Shown in pieces: positions 23,666 to 30,875 of a stretch of 31,423 bases of DNA. Origin of the DNA: JBBDXA01 sp040902585 (GTDB taxonomy: Bacteria > Planctomycetota > Phycisphaerae > Phycisphaerales > Phycisphaeraceae); contig JBBDXA010000117.1 of NCBI GenBank assembly GCA_040902585.1, positions 1 through 31,423 of the forward strand, written 5' to 3'. A model generated the notes under the pieces. The model was not told the origin of the DNA. It did not search any database and was given only the letters and a program-made list of their open reading frames with translations. The stretch's first letter is position 1. The number at the start of each line of letters is the position of its first letter. The translations under genes were made by a program, and so were the position numbers.

Positions 23666-24568
23666 TCACACCGGTGCCTTGATGCCCTTGAGCATCTCAT
23701 GCCCGCTGCGCACGCCGACGAGGAAGCAGTCGAAATCGGAAAGGTCCGCCAGTTTCTGGTCGGCGGTGCCGCCGGGGCCGGTGGCCATGATGGCGGGGGA
23801 GCGGGAGAGATGCGGCTCGTTGGCGAGGTGGCCGGTCCAGCCGCGCTTCAGGGCGTCAGCGAGAATGTCAGCCGCCCGGCCGTTGCCCGTGCCGATGGGC
23901 ACGTGCGTGCATTCTTTCGTGCTGTCCTTCAGATGAAACGCATCGGTGTAGGGCTGCAATCGCTGCCACGCAGCCCACACGTCTTCGCCGACCTGGTTGT
24001 AGTTGTCGAAGTCGAAGATGCAGCGGAAGTGAATGCCGGGGCCTTCGCTGCCGGGCGCGCCTTCATCGCGCAGCGAGCGGGCGATTGTTTCGTTCTGCCA
24101 GACCTTATCGCCGAAGATGATGTGTTCGTTTTCGTGGTAAAGACAGAGGTTGAGCTTAGCCGCCTGTTCCTTCAGGGCGCCTAGCCTTCGCAAAGCCTCG
24201 GCCGCCCATGCGTACATCGGCTTCGCCTTCGTCGCGTCGTCCTTGCTGTTGAAGTAGGAAAAGATGCGCACCTTCCGGCAGCTAAAAATATCCGCGAGCT
24301 TGCCGAGGGTGTCGAGCTTCTTTTGGTCGATGGCGAAGTCCTGCGTGATGTCGATCTTGCCGATGGGCGAGCCGAACATGCCGACGCTCAGGCCGGCCGC
24401 GTCGAGCTTCTCTTTCACCTGCTTCGCGTGATCGAGCGGGAGTTCGCTGATGTTGAAGCCATCGAGATTGCGCAGGTCGATGGTCTTCAAGTGGCCTGCC
24501 GCGGCGGCGCGGATCTGGCCGTCGATATCAGTGGCGGCTTCATCGGTGAATGCGCTGAGAGTCCACAT
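23666..24568 (-). CDS. Sugar phosphate isomerase/epimerase-like TIM-barrel protein
   Basis: The protein has 300 residues with the xylose-isomerase-like (AP endonuclease 2) TIM barrel. Likely metal ligands are the Glu in YHENEH near 145, the Asp in FDFDNYNQ near 185, the His in FHLKD near 212 and the Glu in NEPHL near 251. Members isomerise or epimerise sugars, inosose or hydroxypyruvate. The substrate cannot be assigned here. The family is greatly expanded in Planctomycetota. TTTGGAG lies 8 nt before the ATG. The gene stands alone; a lipoprotein gene lies upstream on the same strand beyond a repeat-rich spacer. Confidence 0.85.
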   Translation of the reverse strand: MWTLSAFTDEAATDIDGQIRAAAAGHLKTIDLRNLDGFNISELPLDHAKQVKEKLDAAGLSVGMFGSPIGKIDITQDFAIDQKKLDTLGKLADIFSCRKVRIFSYFNSKDDATKAKPMYAWAAEALRRLGALKEQAAKLNLCLYHENEHIIFGDKVWQNETIARSLRDEGAPGSEGPGIHFRCIFDFDNYNQVGEDVWAAWQRLQPYTDAFHLKDSTKECTHVPIGTGNGRAADILADALKRGWTGHLANEPHLSRSPAIMATGPGGTADQKLADLSDFDCFLVGVRSGHEMLKGIKAPV

Positions 24569-24585
24569 GGGAAAAACTCCAAAGA

Positions 24586-24800
24586 CGAAATCTTCAAATC
24601 ACAAACAAATCGCAATACACAAATTGCAACTCAAGAGTCGCAACGATGGCAGCGCGTCAAGATATCAAAAACGCCGAGGCGATAGCGGACGCGACCGTGG
24701 CGGCAGGTTCAACATCGCCGTCGGCCGCGCTTCGCTTCTTCCCCTCTTGCTCTTGAAGCATCTTTGAGATTTGGAACTTGTGGCTTTGAGATCTCGCCGC
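24586..24800. repeat. Degenerate A+T-rich arrays facing each other
   Basis: About 24586-24640 has recurring 8-bp-spaced AAATC/CAAAT words. About 24757-24800 has the inverted words (GATTTGG, CTTTGAG). The two flank a GC-rich middle of about 115 bp between the lipoprotein stop and the isomerase start. The period is less exact than in the other arrays. Confidence 0.5.
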
Positions 24801-24801
24801 C

Positions 24802-25383
24802 TCAGTGCCCATCCGTCGTCGCCGGCCCGCGCCGTTCCTCATTGCCCTGGGCCCGGCTCTTCTGAAGGGCTTCATCGACGGGGAACTGCCAGGTGCGGAC
24901 TTCCTGTGCGTACCAGCCATCGAACGGCGCGTACTTGAGATAGGCGGTGACAAGCTGGCGGGGGGCGGCGAGATTGGCAGGGTCGGAGGGTTTGACGACA
25001 TCGACCTGCGCGTACCAGCCGCGCACGGTGATCTGTCGGACCTCGAGCGTGGGCACCCCGCCGGCGCCTTCGACGGGCGGCGGCGCGACAGGGCCGGGCG
25101 GCGTCGAGGTGGCCAGGTCGCCGAGCTCTTCCTGCACCAGCGCGTAGCTCTCGGCGTTGGTGCCGGCCGGGAGCGCGAAGACGTACTTGGCGGGCTTGCT
25201 CTCGGCGATCACCATCTTCAGCGCGCGGGCTTCGATAATGGCGATCTTCTTGTTGTTGGGATTGCTGCTGGCCACGTCGCCGGTCTGCCCGGGGATGTTG
25301 ACGTAGGTGGTGCAGCCGGTGAGAAGGGTCGCGGCGAGAAGGAAGAGAGCGAACGACAGGGTGGCGATGCGGGGGGTCATCAT
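24802..25383 (-). CDS. Lipoprotein of unknown function
   Basis: The protein has 193 residues from the ATG at 25383. The lipobox LLTGC sets the lipidated cysteine at residue 24. The mature part is mixed, with a Pro-rich insert (STPPGPVAPPPVEGAGG) near 115-130 and a segment LEVRQITVRGWYAQVDVVKPSD near 135-155. I do not recognise the fold. AAGGAG lies 8 nt before this ATG, which argues against the in-frame ATG at 25407. It is transcribed divergently from the GspG-like lipoprotein gene. Confidence 0.8.
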   Translation of the reverse strand: MMTPRIATLSFALFLLAATLLTGCTTYVNIPGQTGDVASSNPNNKKIAIIEARALKMVIAESKPAKYVFALPAGTNAESYALVQEELGDLATSTPPGPVAPPPVEGAGGVPTLEVRQITVRGWYAQVDVVKPSDPANLAAPRQLVTAYLKYAPFDGWYAQEVRTWQFPVDEALQKSRAQGNEERRGPATTDGH

Positions 25384-25418
25384 GACCGAAGCTCCTTGGA
25401 CCATCATGGTCGGCGGGT

Positions 25419-25424
25419 ATTGTA
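25419..25424 (-). promoter_or_regulatory. -10-like hexamer (TACAAT) for the lipoprotein gene
   Basis: TACAAT on the minus strand predicts a start near 25412 and a leader of about 30 nt that holds the AAGGAG site. Confidence 0.4.
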
Positions 25425-25454
25425 GCGAATGGACGGGCCGTGCAAGGGCGATGT

Positions 25455-25460
25455 TATAAT
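25455..25460 (+). promoter_or_regulatory. Extended -10 (TGTTATAAT) for the GspG-like lipoprotein gene
   Basis: A perfect TATAAT is preceded by TG one base upstream, an extended -10 that can work without a -35 box. The predicted leader is about 33 nt and contains GGGAG 7 nt before the ATG at 25500. Confidence 0.5.
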
Positions 25461-25499
25461 ATGAGCTTTCTGTTGCTCCATGGACCCGGGAGTCTTCAC

Positions 25500-25895
25500 A
25501 TGCGCGTGTTCGTTCTTTGTGTCGTTGCCCTGCTTGTGGTGGGATGCGGCGAGTCGGGTGACACGGGGGCCGGCGGCTCCCGAGGGAGTCGAGAGGACCA
25601 TTATTATGTGGATTCCACCCGGAAGATCCTCGAAAAGCTGAGTGAGAGCCTGGAGCAATTCAAGAAGGATAAGGGGCGCTATCCCACGGAACAGGAAGGT
25701 TTGAAGGAGCTTAGGAAAATGACGCCCAACGCCGCGAAGCAATGGAGCAAGCCCTATACGAACAACACGATGTTCGTAGATGCCTGGGGGCTGAGTTTGG
25801 TTTACTGGACCATTGGCGATACCGGCTTCGAGCTGAGATCCGGCGGTCCCGACGCCAGGGGGGACACCGAGGACGACATTGTGGTCAGGAAGTAG
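25500..25895 (+). CDS. Lipoprotein carrying a GspG-like pseudopilin globular domain
   Basis: The protein has 131 residues. The N-terminus is a lipoprotein signal (MRVFVLCVVALLVVGC) with the lipidated Cys at 16, not a prepilin leader. From about 38 to 130 it follows the C-terminal domain of the type II secretion major pseudopilin GspG: a helix with LEQFKKDKGRYPTEQEGLKEL, then the tryptophan of QWSKPYTNN, VDAWGLSLVYW in place of the usual DPWGNPYxY, and GFELRSGGPDARGDTEDDI in place of YDIxSLGADGxxGGxxxDADI. The aspartates near the end match the calcium-binding part of GspG. So the pilin domain is tethered to a membrane by lipid. Its role is unknown. It converges on glmS with a 25-bp gap. Confidence 0.85.
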   Translation: MRVFVLCVVALLVVGCGESGDTGAGGSRGSREDHYYVDSTRKILEKLSESLEQFKKDKGRYPTEQEGLKELRKMTPNAAKQWSKPYTNNTMFVDAWGLSLVYWTIGDTGFELRSGGPDARGDTEDDIVVRK

Positions 25896-25920
25896 TCGTC
25901 GACGCGCCAACAATAACCGT

Positions 25921-27828
25921 TCACTCCACCGTCACACTCTTCGCCAGATTTCTCGGCTTATCCACATCATGCCCGCGCAAAACAGCTGCGTGATACGCGA
26001 GCAGTTGCAGCGGGACCACGCTCAAGAGCGGCTGCAACGCTTCGGGTACATCGGGAATATGAAACACGCTGTCGGCGTAGCGCTCGATGTTCGTATCACC
26101 TTCGGTCGCCACGGCAATGATCCTTCCGCCGCGCGCCCGCACCTCCTCAATGTTGCTCATCGCCTTCTCGTACTGCGAGCCCTTGGGCACCACGAAGACC
26201 ACGGGCATGCCCTGATCAATCAAGGCGATCGGGCCATGCTTCATCTCCGCGGCAGGCATGCCCTCGGCGTGGATGTAACTGATCTCCTTCAGCTTCAGCG
26301 CGCCTTCCAGTGCCACCGGATAGTTGTAACCCCGGCCTAAAAACAGCCAGTTTTCACGATCGACGTAACGCTCGACGCAGTGGCGGATGTGGTCGCTCTG
26401 CTGAAGCACCCGGCGGAAATAATCCGGCAGCTTCGTGATCTCCTGCAAGTACTTGCCCACGACTTCATTCGACAGCAGCTTGCGCTTGCCGACGTAAAGC
26501 GCGATGAGCGTGGTGACGAGCACCTGCCCGACGAAGGCTTTCGTGGACGCGACGCCGATCTCCGGGCCCACGTGCAGGTAGACGCCCGCATCAGTCTCTC
26601 GCGCGATCGTCGAGCCCACAGCATTGACCACGCCCAGCCCGATCGCGCCGCGCTCCTTCGCTTCGCGCAGGGCGGCGAGCGTGTCAGCCGTTTCGCCGGA
26701 TTGACTGATGGCGATGCAGACGCTGTCGGGTTCGATGATCGGGTTGCGGTAACGAAACTCGCTGGCGTAAGCGCAGCGCGCGGGCGTGCGCGCCAGGTCT
26801 TCGAGCAGGTACTCGCCGATGAGGCCGGCGTGATAAGCGGTGCCTTGCCCGGTCAGGATGAAGCGTGACGCGCGCACGAGGTCGCGCGAGAGTTTGGACA
26901 GCCCGCCGAGTACGACGCGGTTTTCTCTTTCATCGATGCGCCCGCGCAGGCAGTTGGTGATCGACTCGGGTTGCTCCATGATTTCCTTGAGCATGTAATG
27001 TTCGTAGTTGCCCAGTTCGATCTCATCGAGCTTGAAGTCGAGTTCGCGGATTTCCTGCGTGACCGGCGTGTTGTCGATCGTGGTCGTGCGGAAGTCGACG
27101 GCCCACGGCCCGCCCGCGCCGCCAAGCTTGTCCTCCGGGCCTGCGCACAGCCGCGCGACCTGATAATCATCGAGGTTGATCACCTGCGTGGTGTGGCTGA
27201 TGATCGCGCTGGCGTCGGAGGCGACGACGTAGCTTTTGTCGGCGATGCCGATGATCAGCGGCGAACCCTTGCGGGCGCAGACCAGCGTGTGCGGCTCGGC
27301 GTCGCAGATCACAGCGATGGCGTAAGCGCCGGTCACTTCGCGCAGGGCCGCCTGCACGGCTCGCTCCAGATCGCCGCCGGTGGCAGCGGACGCGCCGTCG
27401 TAGAGTTCGGCGATGAGAATCGCGAGGACTTCGGTGTCTGTTTCGGAGCTGAAGGTGTGGCCCTGCGTTTCGAGGTACTTGCGCAGGGTGGCGTAGTTTT
27501 CGATGATGCCGTTGTGAACGACGGCGACGCGGTGGCCGGATTTGGTTTTGCCGGTGTGCGGATGGGCGTTGGCTTCGGTGACGCCGCCGTGCGTGGCCCA
27601 GCGCGTGTGGGCGATGCCCATTGAAGCGGTGGTCTGCGATTGGGGCGCGTGATCGATGTGTGATTCGAGCACGCTGACGCGCCCGACGGCTCGATGCACG
27701 TGCAGACCGGTTTCATTGACCAGGGCGACGCCCGCCGAGTCGTAACCGCGGTACTCGAGGCGTTTGAGGCCTTCGATGAGCAGGGGGGTGACGGGTTTGT
27801 TGCCGACGTATCCGACGATGCCGCACAT
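25921..27828 (-). CDS. glmS: Glutamine-fructose-6-phosphate aminotransferase (isomerising)
   Basis: GlmS makes glucosamine-6-phosphate from fructose-6-phosphate and glutamine, the entry to amino-sugar and cell-wall synthesis. The protein has 635 residues against about 610 in E. coli. The N-terminal glutaminase has the Cys2 nucleophile (MCGIVGY) and HTRWATHG near 73-80. Two SIS sugar-binding domains follow, with ISQSGETADTLAALREAKE and GRGYNYPVALEGALKLKEISYIHAEG. The C-terminus ends KPRNLAKSVTVE, as usual. AAGGA lies 7 nt upstream of the ATG. No glmS ribozyme is seen in the 168-bp leader region. Confidence 0.97.
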   Translation of the reverse strand: MCGIVGYVGNKPVTPLLIEGLKRLEYRGYDSAGVALVNETGLHVHRAVGRVSVLESHIDHAPQSQTTASMGIAHTRWATHGGVTEANAHPHTGKTKSGHRVAVVHNGIIENYATLRKYLETQGHTFSSETDTEVLAILIAELYDGASAATGGDLERAVQAALREVTGAYAIAVICDAEPHTLVCARKGSPLIIGIADKSYVVASDASAIISHTTQVINLDDYQVARLCAGPEDKLGGAGGPWAVDFRTTTIDNTPVTQEIRELDFKLDEIELGNYEHYMLKEIMEQPESITNCLRGRIDERENRVVLGGLSKLSRDLVRASRFILTGQGTAYHAGLIGEYLLEDLARTPARCAYASEFRYRNPIIEPDSVCIAISQSGETADTLAALREAKERGAIGLGVVNAVGSTIARETDAGVYLHVGPEIGVASTKAFVGQVLVTTLIALYVGKRKLLSNEVVGKYLQEITKLPDYFRRVLQQSDHIRHCVERYVDRENWLFLGRGYNYPVALEGALKLKEISYIHAEGMPAAEMKHGPIALIDQGMPVVFVVPKGSQYEKAMSNIEEVRARGGRIIAVATEGDTNIERYADSVFHIPDVPEALQPLLSVVPLQLLAYHAAVLRGHDVDKPRNLAKSVTVE

Positions 27829-27948
27829 GGGAGAATCCTTAGGCGAAGGCGCAAGCGAAAAAGGGACCGCGCTTCATTACGCACGATCATGGAAGTTAGA
27901 TCGACCAGATTATGGGTCGGATTGATTGGTAGCGTTAACGTTATCAGA

Positions 27949-27966
27949 CGATTGTCGTGACAATCG
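27949..27966. promoter_or_regulatory. 18-bp palindrome upstream of glmS
   Basis: CGATTGTC-GT-GACAATCG is a perfect inverted repeat of 8-bp arms, between the metallophosphoesterase stop and the glmS start. With no T-run it looks more like a binding site for a dimeric regulator than a terminator. Confidence 0.4.
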
Positions 27967-27995
27967 ATCAGCGGTCGCACCGACAGGTGCACCCG

Positions 27996-28991
27996 TCACG
28001 CGGATTCCACACGCGTTTCCCATTCGATCGTCGCCGCCCCCGGTCGTGCCCCCGGTGGTGCCCCCGGTGGCGCTCCCGCGTCGTAATTCACACCGATCGG
28101 CACGTGATGCGTGAACGTCACCGGTGACGGCGGCGATTCAGGCAGATCGAGTTGCCAGAATCCCTGCCCGTGCGGGTAGCCCGTTCGCCGCATGATCGGC
28201 GCGCCCACGTTCAGATCGATCATGCGTTCCAGCCCTTGTGCCGGCATCTCGATGCGCCAGGGTTGATGCACATGACCATGCAGATAAATGATCGGCGCGG
28301 CACACTGGCGCAGAATGTTGAGCAGCGCAGGGGCATCGGCGAGGCGATGGTTCCACAACGTCGCGCTGCCGTCGGGCTTGGGAATCGCCGGGTAGTGACA
28401 CATCACAATCAGGCCCTGCTCGGCGGTGAGCGTGCTGATGTGAGCGGCGATCGCTTCGAGTTGTTTGCGACCGATGACGCCGCGGGCCGTGAGCAGGCGG
28501 GGCATCGCCGCATCAATCGCCAGCAGCTTCCATCGCGGCGAAAGACTCGTGAAAAAAGGAAACGCATCAGGCACGAGACCGGGCAGATGTTTCTCCATGA
28601 TCTTTCGCCGGCGCGAGAAGGGCGTGTAACGATCGTGATTGCCCGCGATGGCGAGCATGGGGGCTTTGCCTTCGATGATGGAAAGAGCTGCGCGCACATC
28701 TTCAAACTCTTCGCGCAGGCCGGTCATGGTGAGATCGCCGGTGAGCAGGAAAAGATCAGGCGCGACGGCGAGCACGTGCTCAAGCATCGGCCGGAGCAGG
28801 CGACGATCGAATGTCTTTCGCCGATCCCACCACAGGTTGATCTGCCCCATGATCCGTTTGGAAAGCAATCGCCACGGCGGCACCCACAGGCGATACATGT
28901 GAAGATCGCCCATGACGGCGAGGCGCATCGAGTCTTCGCGCTGGCGCGCGAGTGGGGTGGTGAAGGGGGAAGTTTGCGAGGCGACGGACAT
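27996..28991 (-). CDS. Calcineurin-like metallophosphoesterase
   Basis: The protein has 331 residues. It has the full set of metal motifs: GDLH near 28-31, GDLT near 85-88, GNHDR near 116-120, CHYP near 200 and HGHVH near 241-245. This fold hydrolyses phosphoesters such as cyclic nucleotides, lipid A precursors or proteins; the substrate cannot be told. The fold starts at about residue 22 (MRLAVMGDLH). The 21-residue front part is polar and may be a wrong start, but a TACACT hexamer lies 7 nt before the ATG at 28991. The C-terminal tail has a short Ala-Pro-Pro-Gly repeat coded by a 12-bp tandem repeat. Confidence 0.88.
   Translation of the reverse strand: MSVASQTSPFTTPLARQREDSMRLAVMGDLHMYRLWVPPWRLLSKRIMGQINLWWDRRKTFDRRLLRPMLEHVLAVAPDLFLLTGDLTMTGLREEFEDVRAALSIIEGKAPMLAIAGNHDRYTPFSRRRKIMEKHLPGLVPDAFPFFTSLSPRWKLLAIDAAMPRLLTARGVIGRKQLEAIAAHISTLTAEQGLIVMCHYPAIPKPDGSATLWNHRLADAPALLNILRQCAAPIIYLHGHVHQPWRIEMPAQGLERMIDLNVGAPIMRRTGYPHGQGFWQLDLPESPPSPVTFTHHVPIGVNYDAGAPPGAPPGARPGAATIEWETRVESA
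28038..28073. repeat. Three 12-bp tandem repeats in the metallophosphoesterase tail
   Basis: Units of CCCCGGTGGTGC type encode GAPPGAPPGARPG near the C-terminus. The repeat keeps frame because 12 is a multiple of 3, unlike the 7-8 bp arrays elsewhere. Confidence 0.75.
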
Positions 28992-28998
28992 GTTCGGC

Positions 28999-29004
28999 AG
29001 TGTA
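28999..29004 (-). promoter_or_regulatory. -10-like hexamer (TACACT) 7 nt before the metallophosphoesterase start
   Basis: TACACT on the minus strand lies seven bases before the ATG at 28991, and no Shine-Dalgarno sequence is present. This is the same pattern as at mqnA and lutC. Confidence 0.35.
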
Positions 29005-29040
29005 GCGGGCTCCTCGACCCGTGAGAACGGAGCGCTTCAA

Positions 29041-29682
29041 TCAACACGCCCGTGACTGCTCGCCCTCATATTCGTCCATGAGGCCCCGTAACGATTCGGC
29101 GTCATACCAGTTGGGGCCTGCCCCCATCAGAGAATCCTCAAGCCTGCCTCGATCCGCCAATGGCGGATAAATGGCACACTTCCTCCGAACGAGACGGAGA
29201 ATATTCATGGCGAACCATCCGAGCGTCAGTGCAAACGTGCGCACATGCTCACCCCACCGGAGCTGCGCTAGTGCGTAGACCTCTTCGATTTCCTCAACGT
29301 GGTTCGGCTGGTGATACCTGGATTCTTGGACGAATCGAGTCCACCGTTCACGCGTGCCGTCAGGTAACACGGGCAGACCTGCTTCAGTGAATTCGCCGGC
29401 ATTCAAGATCCCGGCTGCCGTGGCGAGGTGTTTGTGAATGCTGGCCAAGTATTGGCTCGATACGTTGGCTCTGTCACCTTGTACGTCGTTCACGACCGTT
29501 GTCCAAATGCTCGCAATCGCGCGGTGTGCGTTCTCCAACGAGACAGGTGTCAAACCGACTTCCATCACAGCCAGCGCTTCAGCGAGGACATCGGTGATCT
29601 TCCGCGCCTGGTTGATGACCGACTGAGCTTTCTCTGCTCTGACGAAGTCGTCTGATCTGAAGAAGCCAGTAGACATTGTCAT
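29041..29682 (-). CDS. Unknown helical protein next to the M14 peptidase gene
   Basis: The protein has 213 residues and I do not recognise it. It is mostly helical with no signal peptide or clear membrane helix; the only hydrophobic stretch is LTLGWFAMNILRLV near 150-163. The C-terminus is acidic and ends in Cys. The base composition looks less GC-rich than its neighbours, so it may be acquired. It begins one base after the stop codon of the M14 peptidase gene, so the two are probably translated together. ATGs at 29682 and 29676 are both possible starts. Confidence 0.65.
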   Translation of the reverse strand: MTMSTGFFRSDDFVRAEKAQSVINQARKITDVLAEALAVMEVGLTPVSLENAHRAIASIWTTVVNDVQGDRANVSSQYLASIHKHLATAAGILNAGEFTEAGLPVLPDGTRERWTRFVQESRYHQPNHVEEIEEVYALAQLRWGEHVRTFALTLGWFAMNILRLVRRKCAIYPPLADRGRLEDSLMGAGPNWYDAESLRGLMDEYEGEQSRAC

Positions 29683-29683
29683 C

Positions 29684-30469
29684 TCACTTCTTCATCACCA
29701 ACGCCGCCGTCACCTCATCCGGAAACACGACCGCCGCCATCAGTGCGTTGCCGTATTTTTCCCACAGCGTTTCCTCGCTGTCCTTGTCCGCTGCGCGGGG
29801 CAGTTCGAAGGTGATGATGGGCACGCCCAGATCGCCCCCGACGAACGCGCCCATGGAGCCGGGGCGGGTGCCGAGTTTTTTCACGGGGAGATTGCACAGG
29901 TCGCCCATGCGCCGCGCCAGCTTTTCAGCGGGCCCGTCGTAATCGATGCAGCCCAGCGGCTGATGCATCACGACGATGCGGTCGGGCTGATAGATGTCCA
30001 TGAGCTGGGCGAGTGCTTGCGACTCCGGTTCGCTCAGGCCGGACCAGCCGAACTGTTCGTTGTTGGTGCGGTTGGCGGCTGGGAAGTTGCGGTTCAGGTC
30101 CACCCCGTTGGCGTTGCCGCGCGTGCTTTTCAACATGCCATCCGGATTGGCGACAGGCACGAGCACGACCTGCCGCCCGGCGAGGCGATGAGAGTGAATG
30201 AGCAGATGATCGGAGAGTCGCCGCACCAGCGCGGTGCCTGCCGCTTCGTCGCCGTGAATCGTGCCGACGATCATGACCACATCGGGGCCGTGGCCCAGAA
30301 CGTGACACTCGATCGGGCGCTTCTGCACGGAAAGGCCTGCGATGAAGTGATTGCTCCGCGGCGGACCTTCCGCGCCGCTGGGCGCGGACTGACAGCCGGG
30401 GAGCATCGCGAAGAGAATAACTCCCATCGCAACGACCTTGATCGTCGAGTTCACAACAAAACACAACAC
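29684..30469 (-). CDS. M14-family carboxypeptidase/amidase, lipoprotein (MpaA-like)
   Basis: The protein has 261 residues. The N-terminal signal ends in the lipobox LPGC near residues 23-26, so it is a lipoprotein. The mature part has M14 metallopeptidase motifs: TIHGDEAAG (zinc His and Glu), NPDGM, the substrate-binding Arg/Asn in NGVDLNRNFP, the third zinc ligand in VMHQPLG, and FELPRA near 230, where the catalytic Glu is expected. MpaA-like enzymes cleave the tripeptide of peptidoglycan (gamma-D-glutamyl-meso-DAP), so a role in murein recycling is plausible. The start is GTG with GGAGG 5 nt upstream. The unknown gene at 29041-29682 follows one base after its stop. Confidence 0.85.
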   Translation of the reverse strand: MLCFVVNSTIKVVAMGVILFAMLPGCQSAPSGAEGPPRSNHFIAGLSVQKRPIECHVLGHGPDVVMIVGTIHGDEAAGTALVRRLSDHLLIHSHRLAGRQVVLVPVANPDGMLKSTRGNANGVDLNRNFPAANRTNNEQFGWSGLSEPESQALAQLMDIYQPDRIVVMHQPLGCIDYDGPAEKLARRMGDLCNLPVKKLGTRPGSMGAFVGGDLGVPIITFELPRAADKDSEETLWEKYGNALMAAVVFPDEVTAALVMKK

Positions 30470-30521
30470 GTCATCCTCCAGACGAGCAGAGCCATGGCGC
30501 CATTACCGCATCAGCAATGCA

Positions 30522-30830
30522 TCACGCCTGCGGCGGATTCTGCGGCGGCTGCTGGGGCGGCATCGCAATATTGGGCTTGGCGCTGGGATCGATCGAAAGC
30601 AGCATGAAGAAAATCGACACGGCAAACGCGGTCGCCTGGATCGCGGTGATCCATTTGGTGAACCCGTCGTTGATCGCCGCCAGCAGCGTCACCGCCAGGG
30701 CACCGATGAAGATGAACCAGGCAATCATCAGGTTGATCTTGGCCTTCACTTTGGAAGGATTGACTTGAAGGTAGAACAGGGCCGCGAAGAGGGCTGCGGT
30801 GAAGAAGTCGCCGAAAAGCAAAACACGCAT
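30522..30830 (-). CDS. Small membrane protein with Pro/Gln-rich tail
   Basis: The protein has 102 residues with three hydrophobic helices: about 3-22, 34-53 and 62-80. The tail PPQQPPQNPPQA is polar and repetitive. AAGGAGG, a full Shine-Dalgarno sequence, lies 6 nt before the ATG. It sits downstream of dus and upstream of the M14 peptidase gene on the same strand. I do not recognise the family. Confidence 0.75.
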   Translation of the reverse strand: MRVLLFGDFFTAALFAALFYLQVNPSKVKAKINLMIAWFIFIGALAVTLLAAINDGFTKWITAIQATAFAVSIFFMLLSIDPSAKPNIAMPPQQPPQNPPQA

Positions 30831-30875
30831 GGTGGCCTCCTTGTTACCGATAGAAGGAATCGAAACACGTGGCGA

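Noticed and set aside
3535..25895. Type II secretion operon
   Set aside because: Only two pilin-like genes are present, 21 kb apart, with no ATPase, secretin or platform protein. One is a lipoprotein.
27829..27995. glmS ribozyme/riboswitch
   Set aside because: The leader region is short and I see no ribozyme core. The element is known mainly from Gram-positive bacteria.
28038..28073. 12-bp repeats in the metallophosphoesterase as part of the 7-8 bp array system
   Set aside because: The period is 12, a multiple of three, and encodes a low-complexity tail. Ordinary coding-repeat expansion explains it.
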